From NCBI GenBank assembly GCA_016793565.1, contig JAEUMA010000694.1:1-13539 (forward strand): a stretch of 13,539 bases of DNA, written 5' to 3'. The DNA is from Rhizobiaceae bacterium. Lineage in GTDB: Bacteria; Pseudomonadota; Alphaproteobacteria; Rhizobiales; Rhizobiaceae. The notes under the pieces are model-generated. The model did no database searches and had not been told where the DNA came from. It saw only the letters and a program-made list of their open reading frames with translations. Shown here piece after piece: positions 1 through 6,000 of this stretch. Position 1 is the stretch's first letter. Each line of letters begins with the position of its first letter. Position numbers and translations under genes: made by a program.

Positions 1-269
1 GTGGCGATGATCTCGCCGGCGAAACCGGCAGCCTTCCATTCAGCCCAAGCGGTCTCGAGAAATTCCAGAAAGCCGGGATCGTGGAGCTGGCGCACCGGCG
101 TGAAATCGATCGCGCCCGGCGCAACGACGTCCGTCATCCCGCGCTCCTTCAGCCGCCGCAGGACGTATTCGACCCGGGAGGGACGCTCGAAGGGTGTCAC
201 GAACTGGCCGCCGAACAGCTCGGCCTGCGGAAAGTGGAGACGGTGATCTTCGCTGAAAAAAGTGCGCAT
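1..269 (-). CDS. Histone deacetylase family protein (acetylpolyamine amidohydrolase-like), N-terminal part
   Basis: The first 89 residues of a protein that continues beyond the left edge. Visible text includes MRTFFSEDHRLHF at the start, then AELFGGQFVTPFE, then HDPGFLEFLETAW near residues 63-75. This matches the N-terminal pattern of bacterial class II HDAC-like enzymes of the acetylpolyamine amidohydrolase type (xFSEDHxL, ELxGGxxVxPFE, HDxxYLxFLxTAW). Members are zinc-dependent hydrolases that remove acetyl groups from acetylated polyamines or related small amides in the cytoplasm. The zinc ligands and catalytic histidine pair lie further downstream and are outside the window, so activity cannot be judged. 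The ATG at 267-269 fits the family start. No clear Shine-Dalgarno sequence precedes it; instead a small hairpin abuts it. The gene diverges from the XRE regulator at 408. The family call is fairly sure; the substrate is unknown. Confidence 0.85.
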   Translation of the reverse strand, partial: MRTFFSEDHRLHFPQAELFGGQFVTPFERPSRVEYVLRRLKERGMTDVVAPGAIDFTPVRQLHDPGFLEFLETAWAEWKAAGFAGEIIA

Positions 270-270
270 T

Positions 271-286
271 GCCCATTGGTATGGGC
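271..286. repeat. Inverted repeat abutting the deacetylase start codon
   Basis: GCCCAT (271-276), spacer TGGT, ATGGGC (281-286) form a perfect 6-bp inverted repeat. It ends one base upstream of the ATG of the minus-strand deacetylase gene. In the transcript it could form a short hairpin over the ribosome entry region; in DNA it could be a small operator half-site pair. Chance occurrence in GC-rich DNA is quite possible. Confidence 0.35.
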
Positions 287-407
287 CGCGCGGAATTGCG
301 CAAGAGGGCAGCAGCCTTTTTGGCGCCGGCGCATTGATGAGGGGCCAACCTTGCGGCGGTGCGCGCCACCATCTATGCCCGAAAGCGACAAAATGGAGGT
401 TGCCGGC

Positions 408-713
408 GTGGAGGATTATCTGACATCGGAGCAGATCAGGGCGGCCCGCGCCATGCTCAGGCTTTCCGTCGACGAACTGGCCAAGCTGTCCGGCGTCGCC
501 GCGCCGACGATCGCCTCGCTGGAATCCAGCGACGGGCCGGTCGGCGACAATCGCCACGGGCCGGCCGGGCCTCTGCGGCAGGCGCTGGAGCAAGCGGGCA
601 TCGCCTTCATCGACGCAGACGACGAGGGCGGGCCTGGCTTGCGGCTGGCCGGCCCTGCACGGGTCCAGCAAGGCATCCGTCCGGAAAACCTCACCGCCGC
701 CAACGACGACTGA
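408..713 (+). CDS. Small XRE-family helix-turn-helix transcriptional regulator
   Basis: A 101-residue protein, probably a DNA-binding regulator. The helix-turn-helix spans about residues 4-45: SEQIRAARAMLRLSVDELAKL followed closely by SGVAAPTIASLE, the usual Cro/C1 pattern. The C-terminal half carries LRQALEQAGIAFIDADDEGG and then GPGLRLAGP. The 'G-I/V-x-F-I-[D/P] ... GGPGVRL' tail recurs in small alphaproteobacterial XRE proteins. The GTG at 408 is chosen because GGAGG at 395-399 lies 8 bases upstream. In-frame ATGs at 375 and 393 would add up to 11 unconserved residues, and the 393 ATG overlaps that Shine-Dalgarno sequence. It is divergent from the deacetylase gene (138 bases between starts) and converges with the RND pump gene. 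It might control the deacetylase gene, but nothing in the sequence proves this. Confidence 0.85.
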   Translation: MEDYLTSEQIRAARAMLRLSVDELAKLSGVAAPTIASLESSDGPVGDNRHGPAGPLRQALEQAGIAFIDADDEGGPGLRLAGPARVQQGIRPENLTAANDD

Positions 714-730
714 CCGACCGTGCCGGTCAG
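710..730. terminator. Candidate bidirectional hairpin shared by two convergent genes
   Basis: CTGACCG (710-716), a 7-base loop, and CGGTCAG (724-730) form a perfect 7-bp stem. Both stop codons lie in the arms: TGA of the XRE gene at 711-713 and the complement of the pump's TGA at 727-729. No T-tract follows on either strand, so any terminator activity would be weak or Rho-assisted. Confidence 0.4.
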
Positions 731-3700
731 CGATGCGCCGGCGCGGCCCCGGTCGAGGCGAGTGGCAGCTCTTCCGGCTCCGGAAGTTCCTTGCGCGCGA
801 TCAGCGTGTAGAACATCGGCACCACGAAAAGCGTGAATATCGTGCCGACCAGCACGCCGGAGAAAATCACCAACCCCATCGAGTAGCGCGCGGCGGCTCC
901 CGCTCCGGAGGCGATGATCAGCGGCACGACGCCGAGCGCCATGGCCGCCGTGGTCATCAGGATCGGGCGCAGGCGCACCTTGGCCGACGCGACGATGGCG
1001 TCCTTGCGCGAAAGGCCGTGCTGTTCGCGTTGCTGGTTGGCGAACTCAACCAGAAGAATGCCGTGCTTGGTGATCAGGCCGATCAGCGTGATCAGGCCGA
1101 CCTGCGTATAGATGTTGAGCGTGCCGAGGCCGAGGTTGAGCGGAACGATGGCCCCGAAGATCGAAAGCGGCACCGACATCATGATGATGAACGGATCGCG
1201 GAAGCTCTCGAACTGCGCCGCCAGCACGAGATAGATCACGATGACCGCCAGGCCGAAAGCAATGGCGATCGTGTTGCCCTGCTCCTTCTCCAGCCGCGAC
1301 TGCCCGGAATAGTCGATGAAGAAGCCTGCGGGCAGCAAGGGGCCGGCGATTTCCTCGATGGTGGCGAGGCCGTCCCCCGTCGTCACGCCCGGCACCGGCA
1401 GGGCGGAGATGGTAGCGGCATTCAACTGGTTGAACTGCTCGATCGAAGCCGGCGACGCGTTGGTGTTGATCGAGACCACCGCCGACAGCGGCACCATCTC
1501 GCCGTTTACCGAGCGCACGAAGAACTCGCCGAGCTTGGCGGGATTGTCGCGATACTCCTGCGGCACCTGCATGATGATGTCGTAGCTGTTGGAATCGCGA
1601 TCGAACTGCGCCACCGAACCGCCGCCGACGAGCAGGCTGAGCGTCGATCCGATGTCGCGGATGGGAAGCCCGAGCGCGGCGGCCCGGTCGCGATCGATGG
1701 TCACGGTGACCTGCGGCGCGTCGAAGGCGAGCGAGTTCTGCACGATGATGAAGCGCCCGGAAGCCTGCGCCTTCTGGCGGATCTCCTCGGCCACTTCGTA
1801 GACGAGGCTGGGATCGCCGGTCGACTGGATGACAACCGAGATCGGCAAGCCGCCACCGGCACCCGGCAGCGACGGCGGCGCGAAGACCAGCGCCTGGACG
1901 CCTGCCACCTTGGCGAGCCGCCCCTGGATGTCGGCCTGGATCTCCTTCTGCGAGCGGTCGCGGTCGGCCCAGTCCTTGAAGGCCCACACCGAGAAGCCGC
2001 TGTTGGTCTGCCCGCCCATGCCGACGATCGAGAAGTTGGCACGCAATTCCGGGAGATCCTTGGTAAGGTCGCGGATCTGGCTGGCATAGAGCGAGGTGTA
2101 TTCAGTCGTCGCGTAGCGCGGCGCGGTGATCAGGGAGAACAGCGCGCCTGCGTCCTCTTCCGGTGCCAGCTCGCTCGACGTCTTCATGAACATGAAGCCG
2201 GTGACGCCCATCAGCGCCGCCACGACCATCAGCGTTACCGGGCGGTACGTTAGCGAACCGGCCACCAGCCGTTCGTAGCGGTTGGCCACCCGCTCAAAGC
2301 TGCGGTCGACGAAGGCCTGAAAGCGGCTCGGTTCGCCGGATTTCAGGATCCGCGCAGCCATCATCGGCGTAACCGTCAGCGCGACGAAGCCTGAGATCAC
2401 GACGGCGCCGGCCAGCGTCAGCGCAAACTCGCGGAACAGCGAGCCGGTCAGGCCGCCGGTGAAGGCCAGCGGCGCGAAGACGGCCGCCAACGTCACCGTC
2501 ATGGCGATGACCGGGCCGGTGATCTCGCGCATGCCCGTATAGGCGGCCTGTTTGGGAGACAGCCCTTCCTCGATGTGGCGGTGGATGTTCTCCACCACCA
2601 CGATCGCGTCGTCCACCACCAGGCCGATCGCCAGCACCATGGCGAGCAGCGAGAGCAGGTTGATGGAATAGCCCAGCAGGAACAGGAAGAAGCACACGCC
2701 GATCAGCGACAGCGGTATCGTCACGATCGGCATCAGCACAGAGCGGAAGGAGCCGAGGAACAGCAGGATCACGACCACTACGATGGCCACTGCCTCGGCG
2801 ATGGTCTTGAACACTTCCTCGATCGACGCGCTGATGGTCTCGGTCGAATCGTAGACCATGGTGATGGTCATGCCGTCCGGCAGGCTCGACTGTATCGCCG
2901 GAAGTTCCTTGATGACGGCGGAAGCCGTGGTCAGCGGGTTGGCCGAAGGCGTCGGGAAGATGCCGATGAAGGTTCCCGGCTCGCCGTTGAAGTTGACGAT
3001 CGTGTCGGTGCTCTCGGCCGCCAGTTCGACGCGCGCCACGTCGCGCAGGCGCACGATGTCGCCGCCGTCGGACTTCAGCGGCAGTGCGGCGAACGCCTCC
3101 GGCGTCTGCAGCGTCGACTGCACGGTGATCGAGTAGGAGACGAAATCGTTCTCCGTCTTGCCCGGCGCCGACAGGAAGTTCGAATTGTTGATGGCCGCCA
3201 GCACCTCCGCCGCGGTAATGCCGCGCGCGGCGAGCTTCACGGGATCGATCCAGACGCGCATGGAATAGTTGGCCGCGCCCAAAACCTGGACCTCGGCGAC
3301 GCCCTCGATAGTGGACATGCGCGGGCGGATGACCCGTTCGATGTACTCGGTCAGTTGCTCCGACGTCATGTTCGGGTTCTGCATCGCCAGATACATGATG
3401 GCGAACTGCTGGCCCGTGCCCTTTACGATCGTCGGATCCTCGGCGTCGCTAGGCAGCTGGCTGCGGACCTGCTGCACCTTCGACATAACCTCCGTGAGCG
3501 CCACGTCGGGGTTCGAGCCGAGCTGCATCTTGACAGTGACAATGCTGGTCGAGGGGCGGCTTTGCGAGGAAACGTAGTCGATGTTTTCCGTGGTCGCGGC
3601 TGCCGCGGCGATGGGCGCGGTGATGAAGCCCTGGATGAGATCGGCGCTGGCGCCCGGATACACCGTGGTAACGGTGATCACGGTCTCCTCGACCTCGGGA

Positions 3701-3810
3701 TACTGGCGCACCGAGAGGTTGAACAGGCCCTGCAACCCCAGCAGCAGGATCATGAAGGCGACGACGGTCGTCAGCACAGGCCGCCGGATGAAGATGTCCG
3801 AAATGCTCAT
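727..3810 (-). CDS. RND (HAE1/AcrB-type) efflux pump permease
   Basis: A 1027-residue inner-membrane pump, near the usual 1020-1050 of HAE1-family RND proteins. It should export hydrophobic or amphiphilic compounds, driven by proton influx, as a trimer with an adaptor and an outer-membrane channel. It begins MSISDIFIRRPVLTTVVAFM, giving the cytoplasmic FIRRPV motif and TM1. The proton-relay residues are present: D400 and D401 in GLVVDDAIVVVENI (AcrB D407/D408), K915 in GLITKHGILLVEF (AcrB K940) and R946 in VRLRPILMTT (AcrB R971). Two large periplasmic loops follow TM1 and TM7. The start codon overlaps the adaptor stop as ATGA (3807-3810), so the two genes are translationally coupled. Drug specificity cannot be read from sequence. 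No outer-membrane channel gene is present locally, so a TolC-like protein encoded elsewhere is presumably used. Confidence 0.95.
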   Translation of the reverse strand: MSISDIFIRRPVLTTVVAFMILLLGLQGLFNLSVRQYPEVEETVITVTTVYPGASADLIQGFITAPIAAAAATTENIDYVSSQSRPSTSIVTVKMQLGSNPDVALTEVMSKVQQVRSQLPSDAEDPTIVKGTGQQFAIMYLAMQNPNMTSEQLTEYIERVIRPRMSTIEGVAEVQVLGAANYSMRVWIDPVKLAARGITAAEVLAAINNSNFLSAPGKTENDFVSYSITVQSTLQTPEAFAALPLKSDGGDIVRLRDVARVELAAESTDTIVNFNGEPGTFIGIFPTPSANPLTTASAVIKELPAIQSSLPDGMTITMVYDSTETISASIEEVFKTIAEAVAIVVVVILLFLGSFRSVLMPIVTIPLSLIGVCFFLFLLGYSINLLSLLAMVLAIGLVVDDAIVVVENIHRHIEEGLSPKQAAYTGMREITGPVIAMTVTLAAVFAPLAFTGGLTGSLFREFALTLAGAVVISGFVALTVTPMMAARILKSGEPSRFQAFVDRSFERVANRYERLVAGSLTYRPVTLMVVAALMGVTGFMFMKTSSELAPEEDAGALFSLITAPRYATTEYTSLYASQIRDLTKDLPELRANFSIVGMGGQTNSGFSVWAFKDWADRDRSQKEIQADIQGRLAKVAGVQALVFAPPSLPGAGGGLPISVVIQSTGDPSLVYEVAEEIRQKAQASGRFIIVQNSLAFDAPQVTVTIDRDRAAALGLPIRDIGSTLSLLVGGGSVAQFDRDSNSYDIIMQVPQEYRDNPAKLGEFFVRSVNGEMVPLSAVVSINTNASPASIEQFNQLNAATISALPVPGVTTGDGLATIEEIAGPLLPAGFFIDYSGQSRLEKEQGNTIAIAFGLAVIVIYLVLAAQFESFRDPFIIMMSVPLSIFGAIVPLNLGLGTLNIYTQVGLITLIGLITKHGILLVEFANQQREQHGLSRKDAIVASAKVRLRPILMTTAAMALGVVPLIIASGAGAAARYSMGLVIFSGVLVGTIFTLFVVPMFYTLIARKELPEPEELPLASTGAAPAHR

Positions 3811-4988
3811 GGGTTGCTCGCCTGCGCGCCCGACGACGTCTGCGGCACGACGGAATTGTCGACGGCGACCGGACCGCCGTTGATCAGGCGGTTCTGGCCG
3901 GCAGTAACCACCTCGTCGCCGCCGGAAAGCCCCTCGGTGATCTCGACGCGTCCGCCGTCGCGGCGGCCGGGCTTTACGAAGACCTGGCGCGCCACCAACT
4001 TCTGTCCTGCCACAGGCGCGCCTGCAGCGTCACCGGCCTGCGACGGAGTTGCCTCCGAGGCGCCCGCCGCGGGAGCGTCGGCCGACCGCACGACATAGAC
4101 GTAGTCGCCGTAGAGGCTGGCCACCAGCGCGGTCTGCGGAACGGCGAGGACGCCGTCCTCCGGCGGCAACTGGACCCGCACCTGCACGAACTGGCCGGGG
4201 CTCAGCCTGCCGCCGGCATCCACGATCTCGGCCCGTACGGCGACCAGCCGGCTTGTGGGATCGACCTTCGGCTCGATGCCGGTGATGGTTCCATGGAATT
4301 CGAAGCGATCGCCGCTGAGCCCGAACTCCACCGGCTGGCCGATGCGCAGGTCTCCGAGGCGCTGTTCCGGAACGGAAAAGTCGGCCCGCATCGTCTCCAG
4401 GTCCTGCAGTGTCGCCACGGTTACGCCCGGCGTCACATATTGGCCGGCGTCGATCCGCGGGATGCCCATGGTACCCGAAAACGGAGCGCGAAGCTGCTTC
4501 TGTTCCAGCACGGCCTCCAGTTTGGCGACCTGTGCGGAGGAGTTGTTGGAGACCGCGCGCGCCGCGTCCAGATTGGCGTCGCTGCCGACGCCGCGGCGCT
4601 GAAGCGCCTGCGCCCGCTCAAGCGTCTGCGCGCCGATCGCGGCCTGCGCTTTCTGAGCCTCGACGTCGGCGCGCTCGACAGCGTCGTCGAGCTGAACCAG
4701 AACCTCGCCCTGCCTGACCTTCTGGTTGGCCTCGAACTCGATCTTCTTGACCACGCCGGCGGTTTCGACCGTGAGGTCGACGCCGCGCGACGCTCCGACC
4801 GTGCCGATGGCCTCGATGGACGGCGTCCAGGTCGCAGGCTCCACCTTTGTGGCGGAGACGGTCGTCGTCGGCATGGGCATCGACGCGAAATACTGCTGGA
4901 TGGCGCGGTCGCGGAACATGTTGAACCCGACGATGCCGCCGCAGACGAGCACGAGCAGAACGAAGGCGATGATGAAGCGCTTGATCAC
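3807..4988 (-). CDS. RND efflux periplasmic adaptor (membrane fusion protein, HlyD/AcrA family)
   Basis: A 393-residue adaptor linking the pump to an outer-membrane channel. A single N-terminal membrane segment (about residues 4-24, IIAFVLLVLVCGGIVGF) is not followed by a convincing lipobox, so it looks like a signal-anchor type rather than a lipoprotein. Next come the two biotinyl-lipoyl-like halves (about 70-103 with QKVRQGEVLVQLDD, and 165-188 with LRAPFSGTMG), flanking a coiled hairpin rich in Ala, Gln and Arg (about 104-164). The beta-barrel (from about 195) and membrane-proximal domains follow (VPQTALV about 284-290). Residues 303-329 form an Ala/Gly/Pro-rich insert within the membrane-proximal domain. 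The start is GTG at 4988, with AGGGA (4996-5000) 7 bases upstream. It is the first gene of the operon and diverges from the TetR gene. Confidence 0.93.
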   Translation of the reverse strand: MIKRFIIAFVLLVLVCGGIVGFNMFRDRAIQQYFASMPMPTTTVSATKVEPATWTPSIEAIGTVGASRGVDLTVETAGVVKKIEFEANQKVRQGEVLVQLDDAVERADVEAQKAQAAIGAQTLERAQALQRRGVGSDANLDAARAVSNNSSAQVAKLEAVLEQKQLRAPFSGTMGIPRIDAGQYVTPGVTVATLQDLETMRADFSVPEQRLGDLRIGQPVEFGLSGDRFEFHGTITGIEPKVDPTSRLVAVRAEIVDAGGRLSPGQFVQVRVQLPPEDGVLAVPQTALVASLYGDYVYVVRSADAPAAGASEATPSQAGDAAGAPVAGQKLVARQVFVKPGRRDGGRVEITEGLSGGDEVVTAGQNRLINGGPVAVDNSVVPQTSSGAQASNP

Positions 4989-5055
4989 GAACCGGTCCCT
5001 GATCTGCGGAGCCTGGCCCGCACGAGTTTTTGCGTTGCAGCAAATATGGGGCGCA

Positions 5056-5085
5056 ATTACTGTACCGTCTGGACGGTAATGTCAA
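5056..5085 (-). promoter_or_regulatory. Candidate sigma-70-type promoter of the efflux operon
   Basis: Read on the minus strand, a perfect TTGACA -35 box (5080-5085) is followed after 18 bases by AGTAAT (5056-5061), a four-of-six match to TATAAT. This would start transcription near 5049, about 60 bases upstream of the adaptor GTG. The operator palindrome fills the spacer. This is a sequence match only, without experimental support. Confidence 0.6.
5063..5078. promoter_or_regulatory. Candidate TetR-family operator palindrome
   Basis: TACCGTC TG GACGGTA is a perfect inverted repeat of 7 + 7 bases with a 2-base centre, the size and symmetry typical of TetR-family operators. It lies in the adaptor/TetR intergenic region, wholly within the -35/-10 spacer of the efflux promoter. 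It also overlaps the proposed -35 of the TetR gene. A dimer bound here would block both promoters. That the neighbouring TetR protein is the binder is inferred from position. Confidence 0.7.
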
Positions 5086-5098
5086 TTCCCACTATAGC
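5070..5098 (+). promoter_or_regulatory. Candidate promoter of the TetR gene
   Basis: TGGACG (5070-5075), 17 bases, then TATAGC (5093-5098) is a plausible alphaproteobacterial sigma-70 promoter. It would give a leader of about 20 bases before the ATG at 5124. The -35 box lies within the operator palindrome, implying autoregulation. A second -10-like TATCAT at 5105-5110 has no -35 partner and is too close to the ribosome-binding site. Confidence 0.5.
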
Positions 5099-5123
5099 GA
5101 GCGGTATCATAAAGGAGAGCGCC

Positions 5124-5666
5124 ATGGCCGCCGGCCGACCGCATTCGCGTGACAAAATATTGGCCGCAGCGGCCGAGGTGGCAAGGGAAGTCGGCCCCGG
5201 AAATCTGTCGCTGGATGCCGTCGCCTACCGCGCTGGCGTGTCCAAGGGCGGGCTCCTCTACAACTTCCCTACCAAGGCCAAGCTCATGCAGGCGCTGGTG
5301 CAGGACTATGTGACAACCTACGAGGCGCAGCTCGACCAGGCGATGCAGGGCCAGGGCAGCCTGCTCGCCGCTCATGTCGCCCTGTCGGCCAAGGAATGCA
5401 GCGAAACCGTGCCGTCCGCCGCCGGGCTGCTGGCGGTGATGGCAGAGGATCCGGACTTCCTCCTGCCCATCAAATCGCTCAAGCGCCGATTGCTGGACCG
5501 GCTAAAGAGCGCATCTCCCGGCGCATCCAACCTGCTGATCGTCTTTGCCGCGCTCGAAGGGCTGCGCAGCATGAAACTGTTCGACATGGACGTCTTCACC
5601 GACGAGGAGCGCGAGACGCTGCTGGCGGATCTGCTGTCATCGGTCGGTGCTGCGCGGCAATCCTAG
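5124..5666 (+). CDS. TetR/AcrR-family transcriptional repressor, probable regulator of the adjacent efflux operon
   Basis: A 180-residue repressor, slightly shorter than the usual 190-220. The N-terminal DNA-binding domain runs from about residue 8 to 55. It has the helix DKILAAAAEVAREVG, then LSLDAVAYRAGVSKGGLLYN and FPTKAKLMQAL, the classic TetR HTH with the 'YxxFxxK' region as YNFPTK. The rest is a helical ligand-binding/dimerisation domain whose inducer cannot be predicted. The start is the ATG at 5124, with AAAGGAGA at 5111-5118 as a strong Shine-Dalgarno; the upstream in-frame extension runs through the adaptor gene on the other strand and is not real. It is divergent from the RND operon, with a palindromic operator between. 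By analogy with AcrR and MexR-like systems it should repress both itself and the pump until a ligand binds. Confidence 0.92.
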   Translation: MAAGRPHSRDKILAAAAEVAREVGPGNLSLDAVAYRAGVSKGGLLYNFPTKAKLMQALVQDYVTTYEAQLDQAMQGQGSLLAAHVALSAKECSETVPSAAGLLAVMAEDPDFLLPIKSLKRRLLDRLKSASPGASNLLIVFAALEGLRSMKLFDMDVFTDEERETLLADLLSSVGAARQS

Positions 5667-5705
5667 GCAAGCCCCCGCATTTCACCGCCCTTCTTTGTTG
5701 CGTAG

Positions 5706-5750
5706 CACAAATTGCATTGCTGCTATGCAGCATCGGATCTTCAATTTGTG
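5706..5750. repeat. Nested inverted repeats upstream of the DUF1127 gene
   Basis: CACAAATTG (5706-5714) and CAATTTGTG (5742-5750) are perfect 9-base inverted arms, 27 bases apart. Inside them is a second inverted repeat, GCTGC TAT GCAGC (5719-5731). The block is more AT-rich than its surroundings and lies 55-100 bases before the DUF1127 ATG and just after the TetR stop. It may be a two-armed protein-binding site, a structured 5' leader or a weak TetR terminator; there is no T-tract. Confidence 0.5.
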
Positions 5751-5804
5751 TCAGTATCGCTTACCTTTCCATCGTGGAGGAATGGAAGAACAAGGGGATA
5801 AGCC

Positions 5805-5960
5805 ATGAACCTCCGCGACACGTTCCGCCTTTGGACGACCTACCTCCAGACCGTCGACGAGCTCAACCGCCGCAGCGATCGCGATCTCGCGGATGTAGGA
5901 ATCCGCCGCTCGGAAATCCGCCGGGTCGCGCGCAAGTCTGCTCGCGCCATGGTCGGTTAA
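5805..5960 (+). CDS. DUF1127 small basic protein
   Basis: A 51-residue Arg-rich protein beginning MNLRDTFRLWTTYLQTVDEL and continuing NRRSDRDLADVGIRRSEIRR. The core 'L-x-x-[L/R]-[S/D]-D-R-x-L-x-D-[I/V]-G-[I/L]-x-R-x-[E/D]-I' is the DUF1127 signature, common and multicopy in Rhizobiales and Rhodobacterales. Some family members (CcaF1 in Rhodobacter) bind RNA and influence sRNA and mRNA turnover; others affect stress and metabolic phenotypes. The function of this one is unknown. AAGGGGA at 5792-5798, 6 bases before the ATG at 5805, supports the start. The gene stands alone, between the TetR gene (same strand, 138 bases upstream) and the convergent galE. Such genes are usually strongly and conditionally expressed, and the inverted repeats upstream may take part. 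Confidence 0.9.
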   Translation: MNLRDTFRLWTTYLQTVDELNRRSDRDLADVGIRRSEIRRVARKSARAMVG

Positions 5961-5976
5961 GCCCTGCGAACCAACC

Positions 5977-5993
5977 GGCGGCGTCTGGCCGCC
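5977..5993. terminator. Hairpin between convergent DUF1127 and galE genes
   Basis: GGCGGC (5977-5982), loop GTCTG, GCCGCC (5988-5993) is a perfect 6-bp all-GC stem within the 40-base gap between two convergent genes. It could end transcription from both sides, but neither strand has a T-run next to it. Confidence 0.45.
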
Positions 5994-6000
5994 TTCGCGA

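Noticed and set aside
81..407. N-terminal extension of the XRE regulator's frame
   Set aside because: It overlaps the deacetylase gene on the other strand and the divergent promoter region; the GTG at 408 has a well-placed Shine-Dalgarno.
733..2253. Long plus-strand open frame (506 codons) opposite the RND pump gene; similar one at 2575-4098
   Set aside because: Antisense shadows of GC-rich codon usage; the translations are Arg/His/Asp-rich low-complexity text with no domain pattern, while the minus-strand pump is unmistakable.
4293..5123. N-terminal extension of the TetR frame
   Set aside because: It runs antisense through the adaptor gene; the ATG at 5124 has a strong ribosome-binding site and a normal TetR N-terminus.
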